DNA of 64,000 nt from Streptomyces sp. NBC_00433 (GCA_036015235.1 CP107926.1:1302001-1366000); one strand, 5' to 3'. Counted from the stretch's first letter, positions 8,434 to 18,200 are shown. Notes: generated by a model not told the origin, from the sequence alone. Numbers and translations: made by a program.

Positions 8434-9463
8434 CACCGTGGCCACGGGTACACCGAAGGACTCCACCGACCCCTCGAAGCCCGCCGTGTCGGCCGAGCGG
8501 CGGATCGCCTTCGCGCGCCTGCGGGACCTCGCCCTGATCCCGCCCATCATCGTGATCGCGATCGTCGGCCAGCTGGTCAACTCCGTCTTCCTGCAGACCG
8601 ACAACATCATCAACGTCCTCCAGACGATGTCGGAGATCGCGGTCCTGGTCCTGGCGGAGACGATGGTCCTGATCGTCAAGAAGATGGACCTTTCACTGGA
8701 ATCCACCGTCGGCCTCGCGCCCGGCATCGCCGCCTGGCTCACCGTGCCCTCCGGCGCGGGCCACGGCCTCGGCCTGCTGCCGGGCGGCTGGGCCGTCCCG
8801 GTGACGCTCGCCGTCGGGCTGGCCATCGGCGCGGTCAACGCCCTGTTCATCATCAACTTCGGCCTGAACGGCTTCATCGTCACCCTGGGCATGCTGATCG
8901 TGCTGCGCGGCGTCCTCACCGGGGTCTCCGGCGGCCAGACCTTCTTCCACCTGCCCGGCTCCATGCTCTACCTGGGATCCACCGAATGGCTGGGGATGCC
9001 GGCCTCGGTCTGGGTGTGCCTGATCCTCTTCGCGATCGGCATCGTGGTCCTGGGCTTCACCAGCTTCGGCCGGTCGCTGTACGCCATCGGCGGCAACGTC
9101 GACGCGGCCAAGGCGGCCGGCATCCGCACCGACCGGGTGCTGTGGACCGTCATGATCACCGCGAGCGGCCTGGCAGCCCTCAGCGGCCTCATGCTCTCCG
9201 GCCGCCTGGCCTCCGTCGCCTCCGCGCAGGGCAACAGCTACATCTTCACCGTCTTCGCCGCGGCCGTCATCGGCGGCATCAGCCTCAACGGCGGCAAGGG
9301 CAGCGTCTTCGGAGCCTTCACCGGCATCCTGCTGCTCTACCTCATCCAGAACGTCCTCACCCTCGGCGGTGTCCCCGCTCAGTGGATCGGCGCCCTCAAC
9401 GGCGGCATCATCCTCATCGCCCTGGCCCTGTCCCGCGTCACCGGCGGGAAGATCCAGGAGTAG
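8426..9463 (+). CDS. Sugar ABC transporter permease (RbsC-like)
   Basis: Membrane permease of 345 residues with about 8-10 hydrophobic segments and the RbsC-type motif FGRSLYAIGGNVDAAKAAGI. ATG with GGAAGGAG upstream; the start lies inside the end of the ATPase gene, indicating translational coupling. It is the last transport gene of the fuconate dehydratase operon; a strong hairpin follows. Confidence 0.93.
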   Translation: MPDTVATGTPKDSTDPSKPAVSAERRIAFARLRDLALIPPIIVIAIVGQLVNSVFLQTDNIINVLQTMSEIAVLVLAETMVLIVKKMDLSLESTVGLAPGIAAWLTVPSGAGHGLGLLPGGWAVPVTLAVGLAIGAVNALFIINFGLNGFIVTLGMLIVLRGVLTGVSGGQTFFHLPGSMLYLGSTEWLGMPASVWVCLILFAIGIVVLGFTSFGRSLYAIGGNVDAAKAAGIRTDRVLWTVMITASGLAALSGLMLSGRLASVASAQGNSYIFTVFAAAVIGGISLNGGKGSVFGAFTGILLLYLIQNVLTLGGVPAQWIGALNGGIILIALALSRVTGGKIQE

Positions 9464-9482
9464 GCCGGGGCCGGACGGCTTG

Positions 9483-9527
9483 CCGCCCGTGGCGCCGCCC
9501 CCGGATCGGGGACGCCGCCACGGGCGG
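9483..9527 (+). terminator. Rho-independent-type hairpin after the importer operon
   Basis: A 12-bp perfect outer stem (CCGCCCGTGGCG with CGCCACGGGCGG) and an inner CCCCGGATCGGGG hairpin, 20 bp after the permease stop codon. Confidence 0.65.
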
Positions 9528-9668
9528 TCCGGTCTCCGCGCCTCACGACGTTCCAGGGCCGATCGGGGCGCCCCGGCTCAGCGGTGCCCCTGGGGCGGCG
9601 AGGCAGGACCCGAACCGATTCGACGAAGATAGGGTTCACCCTCGCGAGCGGACTGCGGGAGGGAGCAC

Positions 9669-10721
9669 ATGAACATCGGGGAGATCGCCCGGCGTGCGGG
9701 GGTGTCGCGCAGCACCGTCTCGTACGCGCTGAGCGGCAAGCGCCCGGTCGCGCCCGCGACCCGCACGCGGATCCAGGACGTGATCGACGAGCTGGGCTAC
9801 CGTCCGAACGCCACCGCGCGAGCGCTGAAGGAGGGCAGGACCCGCACGCTCGGACTGGTGATCCCGCCGGCGAGCAAGAGGCTGACCCACATGCAGCTGG
9901 ACTTCGTCGCCGGCGTGGTCGACGTCGCGGCCGACGCGGACCTGGACGTCCTGCTGTCCCCTTCCGGCGGCGACCACGACCGGTCCTTCGAGCGGCTGGT
10001 CTCCGAAAGCCGCGTCGACGGCGTCATCCTGATGGAGATCCGGGTCGAGGACGCCCGCGTGGGCCGCCTGCAGCAGACAGGGCTGCCCTTCGTCGGCATC
10101 GGCCACCCCGCGGACGATGAGCGGATGTGCTGGATCGACATCGACTACGCAGGCCTGATCCACCACACGGTGCGCCACCTGGCAGACCTCGGCCACCGCA
10201 AGGTCGCCCTGGTGAACCGCTCCCCCGAGCTGGTCGCGGCAGGTTACGGTCCGGCGCGCCGGGCGAGTGAGGGGTTCACCGCCGCAACCCGGGAGCGGCA
10301 CCTTGAGGGCGTCGAGGCCACATGCGGCGACGACGCCCGCTCGGGCCAGGAGTGCGTCGAGCAGCTCCTGCGGGACCATCCCGACCTGACCGCCGTCACG
10401 ACCGTCAACGAGGCCGCTCTTCCGGGTGTTCAGCGCGCTCTCGCCGATGCGGGGCTGAGCGTTCCCTCCGACTTCTCCGTCACCGGGGTTGCGGGCCGGA
10501 TGTGGGCCGAGGACTTCCGACCGCCGCTGACGGCGGCGGACGTCCCCGCCCAGGAGATGGGCGCGCAGGCGGTGGCCCTGCTGATCGAGCGCATCGCCGA
10601 GCCGGCTACGCAGCCCCGGCACATCCTGCTGGCCCCTCCGGTCTCCCTGCGGGCCAGCACGGGGGCGGTCCGGTTCCGCTCCTCAGGCCCGCCCGGATCA
10701 CGGACTGGTGCAGCTCAATGA
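9669..10721 (+). CDS. LacI-family transcriptional regulator
   Basis: 350-residue repressor. The N-terminal helix-turn-helix (IGEIARRAGVSRSTVSYALS, residues about 3-22) and hinge helix (NATARALKEGRT) are followed by a sugar-binding periplasmic-protein-like domain. GGGAGGGAG upstream of the ATG. It follows the importer operon after a terminator, so it probably has its own promoter in the 140 bp upstream. It is the only LacI protein in the window. It may regulate the fucose-type importer, or it could be the reader of the TGTTAGCGCTCACA sites; neither is shown. Its 3' end overlaps the convergent cutinase gene by 24 bp. Confidence 0.93.
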   Translation: MNIGEIARRAGVSRSTVSYALSGKRPVAPATRTRIQDVIDELGYRPNATARALKEGRTRTLGLVIPPASKRLTHMQLDFVAGVVDVAADADLDVLLSPSGGDHDRSFERLVSESRVDGVILMEIRVEDARVGRLQQTGLPFVGIGHPADDERMCWIDIDYAGLIHHTVRHLADLGHRKVALVNRSPELVAAGYGPARRASEGFTAATRERHLEGVEATCGDDARSGQECVEQLLRDHPDLTAVTTVNEAALPGVQRALADAGLSVPSDFSVTGVAGRMWAEDFRPPLTAADVPAQEMGAQAVALLIERIAEPATQPRHILLAPPVSLRASTGAVRFRSSGPPGSRTGAAQ

Positions 10722-12014
10722 CACGTCGGCGGGCGTACCGGTGCCGAGGAAGCCGAACGTGGTCGACGCGGACGGTTGCAGTGAGCCGTTGTAGGAGACG
10801 TTGCGCACCGACACATCGGAGCCGCTGGTACTGATCGCACCGTTCCACACCTGACTGATGCTCTGGCCGCTGCCCAGCGTCCACCGCACGGTCCAGCCGC
10901 TGATCGCTTGGCCGCCCGCGGTGACCTTGACCTCGCCCTGGAAGCCGCCGGACCAGGTGTTGACGGTCGCGTACGTCGCCGTGCAAGCGCCCCCCTGGGT
11001 GCCTCCCGTGGTCGTGCCGCCGGTGGTCGTGCCGCCGGTGGTGGTGCCACCGGTCGTCGTGCCACCGGTCGTCGTGCCACCCGTCGTCGTGCCACCCGTC
11101 GTCGTGCCACCGCTGGTGGAGCCGCCCGGTGGCGCGTAGGGGCACTTGCTGTGGTAGATCGAAATGCCGCTGGGATCGGCCAGCGACGGGCAGAGGAACT
11201 TCGTGTAGCGGGTGTCGTTGTCGACGAAGATCTTGAGCCAGGGGATCAGGAGGCGCATCTCGGTGCTCTGCGGATGCGTGTAGTAGACGTGGTCGGCGCC
11301 GGCGATCTGCACGAAGTCGCTCTGCGTGGCGGCCGGCATGGTGGCGTAGAGGCCGTCGAGGTACGAGGGGGTGACCACGGTGTCGTTCTGCCCGGCCATG
11401 ACCATCGTCGGCACCTGGTCGGTGGACATGTTCTGCGACGGTGAGAAGGGCGCCAGGGCGACCGCGGCCTTGAGCGACGGCCGGTGCTCGGAGGCGTACA
11501 CCACGCCACCACCACCCATGGAGTGGCCGATCACGGAGAGCCGGCTCGTGTCGACGCGGTCCCGTACCGGACTGCGCTGGGTGAGGTAGTCCAGCGCTGC
11601 CAGGAGTTGGGTTCCCCGAGCGGCGTCGTAGTCGGTACGGCTGTTGGTCTCGATGCCGATCACGACGAACCCGAAGGAGGACAGCCAGGGTCCCATCCAG
11701 GCTTCCTCATTGGCGAACAGGGCGGTGTATCCGGGGACGATGGCCACCGCGCCCCAGGTGCCCGCGCTGGTGTCGGTGGGGTAGTAGATCGTGCCGCCGT
11801 TGAATCCGTTGCCCGGCGCGACGCTCGTCTGCGCGGTGGCGAACGGCCCCCTGGAAGCGGCCACGCCGGCCAGCGTGGGGTCGGGTCCCCGCTGGTAGGG
11901 ATTGTCCGCGGCCGCCGCCGGCTGGAAGGCCAGCAACACCGCGAGCAGTCCCGCGACGGCCACCAGTGCGGCCACGACCGTTCTGACCGACCAGGGCCGT
12001 GAACGCTCGTACAT
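10698..12014 (-). CDS. Secreted polyester hydrolase/cutinase (PET-hydrolase type) with C-terminal CBM2
   Basis: Extracellular alpha/beta hydrolase of 438 residues. The mature start DNPYQRGPDPT and the pattern throughout match actinobacterial cutinases such as TfCut2: oxyanion Tyr96 (PGYT), nucleophile Ser165 in GHSMGGG, acid Asp211 (GQNDT), base His242 (ADHV), and a closing disulfide pair (FLCP..SKCPY). A signal peptide covers residues 1-36. Seven GGTTT repeats (about 303-337) link it to a CBM2 cellulose-binding module (about 340-438). Known relatives cleave cutin and aliphatic or aromatic polyesters. Start ATG 12014 has AAGGAAAG upstream. It lies 153 bp downstream of the GH12 gene and is probably co-regulated. 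Confidence 0.88.
   Translation of the reverse strand: MYERSRPWSVRTVVAALVAVAGLLAVLLAFQPAAAADNPYQRGPDPTLAGVAASRGPFATAQTSVAPGNGFNGGTIYYPTDTSAGTWGAVAIVPGYTALFANEEAWMGPWLSSFGFVVIGIETNSRTDYDAARGTQLLAALDYLTQRSPVRDRVDTSRLSVIGHSMGGGGVVYASEHRPSLKAAVALAPFSPSQNMSTDQVPTMVMAGQNDTVVTPSYLDGLYATMPAATQSDFVQIAGADHVYYTHPQSTEMRLLIPWLKIFVDNDTRYTKFLCPSLADPSGISIYHSKCPYAPPGGSTSGGTTTGGTTTGGTTTGGTTTGGTTTGGTTTGGTTTGGTQGGACTATYATVNTWSGGFQGEVKVTAGGQAISGWTVRWTLGSGQSISQVWNGAISTSGSDVSVRNVSYNGSLQPSASTTFGFLGTGTPADVSLSCTSP
11001..11112 (-). repeat. 15-bp tandem repeats encoding the GGTTT linker
   Basis: Seven near-identical 15-bp units encode (GGTTT)7 between the hydrolase and CBM2 domains. Typical of flexible, often glycosylated linkers of secreted actinobacterial enzymes, and prone to slippage or assembly error. 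Confidence 0.85.
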
Positions 12015-12080
12015 CGTCTTTCCTTGACCGCCCGTGGGCGCTTCCCAGGCTAGGTGCACGGCACGTCTTCCTTCCGGACA

Positions 12081-12104
12081 GCAGCCGGTGCGGACACCGG
12101 CTGC
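12081..12104 (-). terminator. Intercistronic hairpin between GH12 and cutinase genes
   Basis: Perfect 10-bp stem GCAGCCGGTG/CACCGGCTGC with a 4-nt loop, midway in the 153-bp gap. It may be a partial terminator or an mRNA-stabilising element separating expression of the two genes. Confidence 0.45.
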
Positions 12105-12167
12105 CGGTCGTCGTGTGTGTCTCCGTCTTGGCAGGTGAAGGAGTGGGGACCTCGGCGCGGCCGGAGG

Positions 12168-13397
12168 TCAGGAGCAGGAGGTGCCGTTGAGGGTGAAGTG
12201 GGCGGGTTGGGCGTAGGTGCCGGAATATGTGCCCTGGAAGCCGAACGACTGCGTGCCGCCGGCCGGGATCTGGGCGTTGTAGGAGAGATTGGACGCGGTG
12301 ACGGACCCGGAGGAGGGCGACACGGTCGCGTTCCAGGCACTGGTGATCGACTGGCCGGACGGGAGGCTGAAGCCGACCTTCCAGCCGTTGACAGCGGTGG
12401 ACCCGGTGTTGGCCACGGTGACGTTGGCCGTGTACCCGCCCGCCCAGGTCTGCGGGGTGACGGTCACCTTGCAGGACGGCGAACCGGAGCCGCCGGTGGT
12501 GCCACCGGTGGTAGAGCCCCCGGTCGTCGTACCGCCGGTGGTGGACCCGCCGGTCGTCGTACCGCCGGTGGTGGAGCCGCCGGTGGTGGAGCCGCCGGTG
12601 GTGGAGCCGCCGCCGATGTTCACCGAGGACGAGAAGGACGTCACCGCGAGGCCGGCGCCGTTCTGCCAGGGCTCGAAACCGGCCTGGACGCTGGTGAGGT
12701 ACCAGGAGTTCTGGGCCAGGCCCCGGCTGATCGTCTCGTTGGCGAAGGCCTTGACGTCGAAGTTCCAACTGCCGATGGCCGAGGGCGCCACGAAGGAGAT
12801 CACGTCGTTGGAGCCGTTGTTGCCGGTCCACACGGTCCAGCTGCGTCCGGCCACGTTCGCGGTTCCCACGCGGGAGCCGACGGGCTGGACGGGACTGGTC
12901 TGGTTGTACCAGACCATGATCTCGGTCTTGTTGACGCCGTCCTTCTTGGCCGTCGGGTCGAGCCAGATGTCGTAGGCGGCGTCGTAGACGGCGTTGCCGA
13001 CGTAGCTGAACGAGACGCTCGTCGGCGCGCTGCTGATCGTGCTGAGCTGCGCGGGCAGGTTGGTGCCCGGCGAGCAGTTGGTGTAATGGCAGCCATAGAA
13101 GACCGACGGGTACGACTTGGGTCCGCCGTTGGTGGCGGTGCCGTCGGCCTGGGTGACCTGGAAGCCGCTACTGGTGACGTTGATGCACTGGGTCGCGGTG
13201 GTGCCCCATCGGTTGTTCTGGACCACGTAACGGCCCTGGATGGTGGTCGAGCCGTACTGGTCGCAGATCTGCGTGTCGGCATGAGCGGCAGGAGCGGCGG
13301 TCAGGGCGACTAGACCCCCGACGGCGACGCCGAGCGCCACGGCTGCTGCCAGCATCGCCTTGCGGGTCGTTCGGAAGGCTCGCTGAAGTCTGGACAT
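12168..13397 (-). CDS. GH12 endo-1,4-beta-glucanase with C-terminal CBM2
   Basis: Secreted cellulase of 409 residues. The signal peptide (basic start, hydrophobic 15-35, AAPAAHA/DT) is followed by a GH12 jelly-roll with nucleophile Glu159 (NKTEIMVWYN) and acid/base Glu242 (AGFEPWQNG), a GGSTT/GGTTT linker (about 262-308), then CBM2 (CKVTVTPQTWAGGYTANVTV onward). ATG 13397 has GAAGGGA upstream. A perfect CebR-type box lies in its leader and a -35/-10 promoter with a CGAAAATTTCG element lies further up. It cleaves internal cellulose bonds, and the resulting cellobiose would be the expected inducer. Confidence 0.93.
   Translation of the reverse strand: MSRLQRAFRTTRKAMLAAAVALGVAVGGLVALTAAPAAHADTQICDQYGSTTIQGRYVVQNNRWGTTATQCINVTSSGFQVTQADGTATNGGPKSYPSVFYGCHYTNCSPGTNLPAQLSTISSAPTSVSFSYVGNAVYDAAYDIWLDPTAKKDGVNKTEIMVWYNQTSPVQPVGSRVGTANVAGRSWTVWTGNNGSNDVISFVAPSAIGSWNFDVKAFANETISRGLAQNSWYLTSVQAGFEPWQNGAGLAVTSFSSSVNIGGGSTTGGSTTGGSTTGGTTTGGSTTGGTTTGGSTTGGTTGGSGSPSCKVTVTPQTWAGGYTANVTVANTGSTAVNGWKVGFSLPSGQSITSAWNATVSPSSGSVTASNLSYNAQIPAGGTQSFGFQGTYSGTYAQPAHFTLNGTSCS
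12491..12612 (-). repeat. 15-bp tandem repeats encoding GGSTT/GGTTT linker
   Basis: About eight 15-bp units between the GH12 and CBM2 domains, same design as in the neighbouring cutinase gene; the two linkers and CBM2 modules may share ancestry. Confidence 0.8.
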
Positions 13398-13470
13398 GTT
13401 GTCCCTTCGACGCGCACTGAAGTGGGGGGAGAAGGACAGGCAGCGTGGGGCACCGTCCACGGGACGGGAG

Positions 13471-13484
13471 TGGGAGCGCTCCCA
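13471..13484. promoter_or_regulatory. CebR-type operator TGGGAGCGCTCCCA
   Basis: Exact 14-bp palindrome identical to the established Streptomyces CebR (cellobiose-responsive LacI repressor) box. It lies 74 bp upstream of the GH12 start, inside the predicted leader RNA region. It is the only copy found in the window. Confidence 0.85.
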
Positions 13485-13578
13485 AACAACTCCGGACGCG
13501 GACCGTGAACGCAGGCCCCTCGCAGACGACGGCGGTTCGACAGGTGGCGCATCCTGTCCGGCGTGCGAGACGTTGGCA

Positions 13579-13608
13579 AGTGTGCACGCGCGATCCGCGA
13601 AACGTCAA
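13579..13608 (-). promoter_or_regulatory. Promoter of the GH12 gene
   Basis: On the minus strand, TTGACG (13608-13603) and CACACT (13584-13579) are 18 bp apart. The block GGGCGTTGAC...CACACTTGCC is conserved with the promoter at 39659-39688, including the spacing. Confidence 0.6.
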
Positions 13609-13619
13609 CGCCCGGGAAT

Positions 13620-13630
13620 CGAAATTTTCG
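13620..13630. promoter_or_regulatory. CGAAATTTTCG element upstream of the GH12 promoter
   Basis: Palindrome CGAAA-T-TTTCG located 11 bp upstream of the -35 box. CGAAA repeats are known from Streptomyces xylanase promoters as regulatory boxes. The same 11-mer recurs at 13827 and 39637. Confidence 0.6.
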
Positions 13631-13773
13631 AGGCTCCCGCCGCCGGCCGGGAGCGGGAGAGATCGCCCCCGATCTGATCGGCCCTGGTCGAGGCGCTGGT
13701 GGCAGCGCGAGTTTGGCCAAGTGCACCGTGCCCGGAGGTGCTTCACGCAGGAGGCGCCCCGCTGTGAGATGTC

Positions 13774-13802
13774 TTGACGTGCCCCGGTGGGCGTCCTATG
13801 GT
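13774..13802 (+). promoter_or_regulatory. Promoter of the xylanase gene
   Basis: TTGACG (13774-13779) and TATGGT (13797-13802) with a 17-bp spacer, a good vegetative-type promoter. The CGAAAATTTCG element and the TGTTAGCGCTCACC operator lie just downstream, in the leader. Confidence 0.7.
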
Positions 13803-13826
13803 GCCGCGAATCGATCGTGGAAATCT

Positions 13827-13837
13827 CGAAAATTTCG
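13827..13837. promoter_or_regulatory. CGAAAATTTCG element in the xylanase leader
   Basis: Reverse complement of the element at 13620; here about 18 bp after the expected transcription start, a roadblock-type position for a repressor. Confidence 0.6.
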
Positions 13838-13866
13838 CCCTTCCCTCCTCGCGGAGGCAAGCAGAT

Positions 13867-13880
13867 TGTTAGCGCTCACC
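13867..13880. promoter_or_regulatory. LacI-type operator TGTTAGCGCTCACC (xylanase)
   Basis: One of six closely related 14-bp palindromes in the window, centred on AGCGCT, typical of LacI-family repressors. It lies about 95 bp upstream of the xylanase start. Confidence 0.7.
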
Positions 13881-13907
13881 TACCCGTCAGGGCAGGCCGT
13901 GCGCTGA

Positions 13908-15425
<1,518 letters not shown>

Positions 15426-15447
15426 ACCAGCCGCGGTAGTGCCGCCG

Positions 15448-15473
15448 CCCCCGGCCTCGTCGCAGGCCGGGGG
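15448..15473 (+). terminator. Terminator of the xylanase gene
   Basis: 10-bp perfect stem CCCCCGGCCT/AGGCCGGGGG, 22 bp after the stop codon. Confidence 0.7.
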
Positions 15474-15474
15474 T

Positions 15475-15501
15475 GGTGTGCCGGGATCGCCCCGGCACAC
15501 C
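15475..15501 (-). terminator. Terminator of the KDG kinase operon
   Basis: 11-bp perfect stem GGTGTGCCGGG/CCCGGCACACC with a 5-nt loop, 19 bp beyond the kinase stop and directly abutting the xylanase terminator. Confidence 0.6.
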
Positions 15502-15519
15502 GCTGTCATCGGCACCGGC

Positions 15520-16482
15520 TCACCTCATGACGTCCTGGACGGACTCCAGAGCCGCCAGCTCCGGTCGCCGGGGAAGCCCTTCGCAGTCCCCCGGCACGCT
15601 CACCGCGTACGCGCCTGCGGCGACAGCCGTCCGCAGCCGCTCCGACGCGGGCCTGCCGGCCAGGAGTTCGGCCAGGTATCCGGCGACGAACGCGTCGCCG
15701 GCGCCGACCGGGTCGACGACCTCGACGGGCAGAGCGTCGAGCCGGTGGTCAGCGCCCTCGATACGTGCCGTGCAACCCCGTGCCCCGTCCTTGATGACCG
15801 CCTGAGCCGGCCCCAGCGCGGCCAGCCCTTCCGCCAGAGCGGCGGCCGAGGACCCGCCGTCCGCGCCGAGCACCAGCTGCGCCTCCTCCACGCCCGCGAA
15901 CACCACGTCGGCGAGCGCGACGAGACGTCGAAGCGTAGGGCCGGCTGCTTCGGGGCTCCACAGTTTGCGGCGGTAGTTGACGTCGACGCTGACCGGCACC
16001 CCGGCGGTCCGGGCCCGGTCGACGGCGCCGAACACCGTGTCGCGGGCCGAGGGGGACAGCGCTGTCGTGACGCCGCTGACGTGCAGGACCCCCGCGGCCT
16101 CGACGCAGCCCTGCGGGACGTCCTCCGGGCTCAGCCGGGATCCGGCACTCCCCGCGCGGTGGTAGTCCACGCAGAGCGCGCTGCCGAAGCGGCGGTGCTT
16201 GACCATCAGTCCCGTATAGGCCCCGTCGCGGGCCGCGAGGACGGCGACGCCCTCGGAACGCAGGCGGCGCTCGATCATGTCCCCCGTCGCGTCGGCGCCG
16301 AGCCGGCCTATCCAGGTGGCGGGCGCTCCCAGCCGGGACACTCCGATGGCGACGTTGCTCTCGGCGCCACCGATGCCGTAGGTGAAGGTGCGGGCGTACT
16401 CCAGGGAGCCGATCTCGACTGCGGTGACCAGTCCCATGGTCTCCCCGAGGGTGACCAGGCCCGGCATGCCCGTCGCGGTCAT
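15520..16482 (-). CDS. kdgK: PfkB-family sugar kinase, probable 2-keto-3-deoxygluconate kinase
   Basis: 320-residue ribokinase-fold kinase expected to phosphorylate 2-keto-3-deoxy-D-gluconate to KDPG. Motifs: N-terminal GGAESNVAIGVSRLG sugar-binding segment, VDVNYRRKLWSPE typical of KDG kinases, and C-terminal VDPVGAGDAFVAGYLAELL with the catalytic Asp of the GAGD anion hole. Its ATG overlaps the aldolase stop by 4 bp (ATGA), so the pair is translationally coupled. Together they form the lower Entner-Doudoroff-like exit of the locus. Confidence 0.88.
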   Translation of the reverse strand: MTATGMPGLVTLGETMGLVTAVEIGSLEYARTFTYGIGGAESNVAIGVSRLGAPATWIGRLGADATGDMIERRLRSEGVAVLAARDGAYTGLMVKHRRFGSALCVDYHRAGSAGSRLSPEDVPQGCVEAAGVLHVSGVTTALSPSARDTVFGAVDRARTAGVPVSVDVNYRRKLWSPEAAGPTLRRLVALADVVFAGVEEAQLVLGADGGSSAAALAEGLAALGPAQAVIKDGARGCTARIEGADHRLDALPVEVVDPVGAGDAFVAGYLAELLAGRPASERLRTAVAAGAYAVSVPGDCEGLPRRPELAALESVQDVMR

Positions 16483-17153
16483 GCGGACCGCCTCTCCGCG
16501 GTGGTCGCCGCCAGCTGCGCGGCCTGCGCGCACAGCGTGCGGATCCGGTCCCACGCGTGCCGGGCCAGGAGATCGCGCGGAGCCATCCAGCTGCCGCCGA
16601 TCCCCAGCACCGACGGCTCGTCCAGATACGCGGGGGCGTTGTCCTGGCCGATGCCTCCGGTCGGCATGAAGGCGATGTCGGGTATGGCGGAGGCGAACGC
16701 CCGCAGGGCGGGCACACCGCCTGACTGCTCGGCGGGGAAGAACTTCGCCGCCGGCAGCCCGTATCTGCGCGCGCGGAGGACCTCCCCGGCCGTCGCGACT
16801 CCGGGCAGGACCGGCACACCGAGCTCCAGGCACCGTTCGACGACCGCCGGGTCGAGGCCGGGCGAGACGATGAAGCGCGCTCCGGCCTGCACCGCCTGGT
16901 CGACCTGCAGTGGCTCCAGGACGGTCCCGGCGCCGGCGAGCAGTTCCGGATGGTCGGCCAGCTTGCGCAGGACCCGCAGGCCGGCCTCGGTGCGCAGGGT
17001 CACCTCGGCGCAGAGCAGCCGGGACTCCGCCAGGACCTCCGCCAGTGGCGCCGCCGCCTGCACGTCGTCGACGACCAGCACCGGCACGACGGACGCGGAC
17101 CGGATCCGCGCCAGCACCTCGGCGGTGCCGGGCAGGGGTGGGCGGGATTCCAT
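16479..17153 (-). CDS. eda: KDPG / 4-hydroxy-2-oxoglutarate aldolase
   Basis: Class I aldolase of 224 residues that splits KDPG into pyruvate and glyceraldehyde 3-phosphate. The family core is visible: AEVTLRTEAGL (catalytic Glu), GAGTVLEPLQ, FIVSPGLDPAVV, and the Schiff-base Lys in AAKFFPAEQSGG, then FMPTGGI. The start is ATG 17153; translation upstream in the same frame loses all similarity. It follows the FadR-type regulator gene by 136 bp and is coupled to the kinase downstream. Confidence 0.92.
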   Translation of the reverse strand: MESRPPLPGTAEVLARIRSASVVPVLVVDDVQAAAPLAEVLAESRLLCAEVTLRTEAGLRVLRKLADHPELLAGAGTVLEPLQVDQAVQAGARFIVSPGLDPAVVERCLELGVPVLPGVATAGEVLRARRYGLPAAKFFPAEQSGGVPALRAFASAIPDIAFMPTGGIGQDNAPAYLDEPSVLGIGGSWMAPRDLLARHAWDRIRTLCAQAAQLAATTAERRSA

Positions 17154-17289
17154 GACGCATCGTCTCCTCGGTGCTCGGGTGAAGTGCGCTGCGCGGGGCA
17201 ACGCGGCATGGCGCGTGGGCTGTTTCGCGGACCCGGGAGGGCCCACGCGAGGGGCATCGGCGGCGTGCGGGGACGGAACCGCCCGCGGC

Positions 17290-18069
17290 TCAGCCGAAAA
17301 CGCGGCGCTGGATCTCGCGCCGGTAGTCCTCAAGGGTCTGGTCCAGGTGGAGCGCGGCCGCCAGCGCCGCGGCCTCCGCATCGCCGTCCTTGATCGCCTG
17401 GTGGATCGCGGCGTGCTCCGCCACGGCCTCATTGGCGTGGCCGCCGACCGTGCCGTGCAACCCGATGGTGCTGGACTGGCGTTGGAGACGCCGGGCCTCG
17501 CGGACCGCGTCCACCAGGAACGGATTCTGCGAAGCCTTGGCGACGCTGAGGTGGAAGTCGTCGTCACCCCGGTCGAACAGGTCGCGCCGGCCCGTCAGAT
17601 GGCCCTCCCGGCACGTCTCGGCCGCCTGCTCGATCGCCCGCAGGTCCGCCGGCGTCGCACGCGTCGCCGCCAGCCGGCTGGCCGCGGCCTCCTGCACCCG
17701 CCGGAACTCGAACAGCCGGTAGACATGGTCGAGGTCGGTCGGCAGGAAGAAGCTCCCCCACAACGACGAACCCAGCATGCCTTCATCGTTGGCCACGAAG
17801 AGGCCGCGGCCCTTCTGCGCGCGGATCCGCCCGATGGCCGACAGGATCTTGACAGCCTCACGCACCACCGTCCGGCTCGTGCCCAGCCGCGAGGCCAGCT
17901 GGTTCTCCGTCGGCATCCGGTCCCCCGGCTGCAGGTTCAGCTCGGCGATGAGCCGCAGGATCTCCTCGGCCACACGCTCGTAACCGGGTCGATAGGCCCC
18001 GGTGTCCTGCGTGTCCGGCGGCGCCGATGCGGAGCTGTCGGTCGCCGCAAGTACGGGGTTGCCGTCCAA
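17290..18069 (-). CDS. FadR-subfamily GntR regulator of the sugar-acid locus
   Basis: Regulator of 259 residues: winged helix (LNLQPGDRMPTENQLASRLG then TSRTVVREAVKIL) and an FCD effector domain with D-x3-H (DRGDDDFHLSVAKAS) and a later His (AEHAAIHQAI). TTG 18069 is chosen because AAGGAGG lies 7 nt upstream; an in-frame ATG at 18126 has no good ribosome site. Sugar acids such as KDG are usual effectors of this subfamily. It stands at the divergence point of the aldolase-kinase operon and the importer operon and probably controls both. Confidence 0.88.
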   Translation of the reverse strand: MDGNPVLAATDSSASAPPDTQDTGAYRPGYERVAEEILRLIAELNLQPGDRMPTENQLASRLGTSRTVVREAVKILSAIGRIRAQKGRGLFVANDEGMLGSSLWGSFFLPTDLDHVYRLFEFRRVQEAAASRLAATRATPADLRAIEQAAETCREGHLTGRRDLFDRGDDDFHLSVAKASQNPFLVDAVREARRLQRQSSTIGLHGTVGGHANEAVAEHAAIHQAIKDGDAEAAALAAALHLDQTLEDYRREIQRRVFG

Positions 18070-18161
18070 CGACCCGCCTCCTTCATCTCCCGTCGTCAGC
18101 CACGCGGTACGCAGCCGGTCCGACATTGCGCCGCAGCATACAACGGAGGTTCGTCCCGACG

Positions 18162-18200
18162 ATATGTGTAGGACTTATTTCTCCCGCTGGTTCGTCGCAA
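18162..18200 (-). promoter_or_regulatory. Promoter with overlapping operator candidate for the FadR-type regulator
   Basis: On the minus strand TTGCGA (18200-18195) and TAAGTC (18177-18172) are 17 bp apart. The near-palindrome ATATGT-GTAGG-ACTTAT (18162-18178, one mismatch) covers the -10 box, suggesting autorepression. Confidence 0.5.

Noticed and set aside
10998..12612. Tandem 15-bp repeats considered as a CRISPR or minisatellite array
   Set aside because: They have no spacers and lie in frame inside linker-coding DNA of two secreted enzymes.
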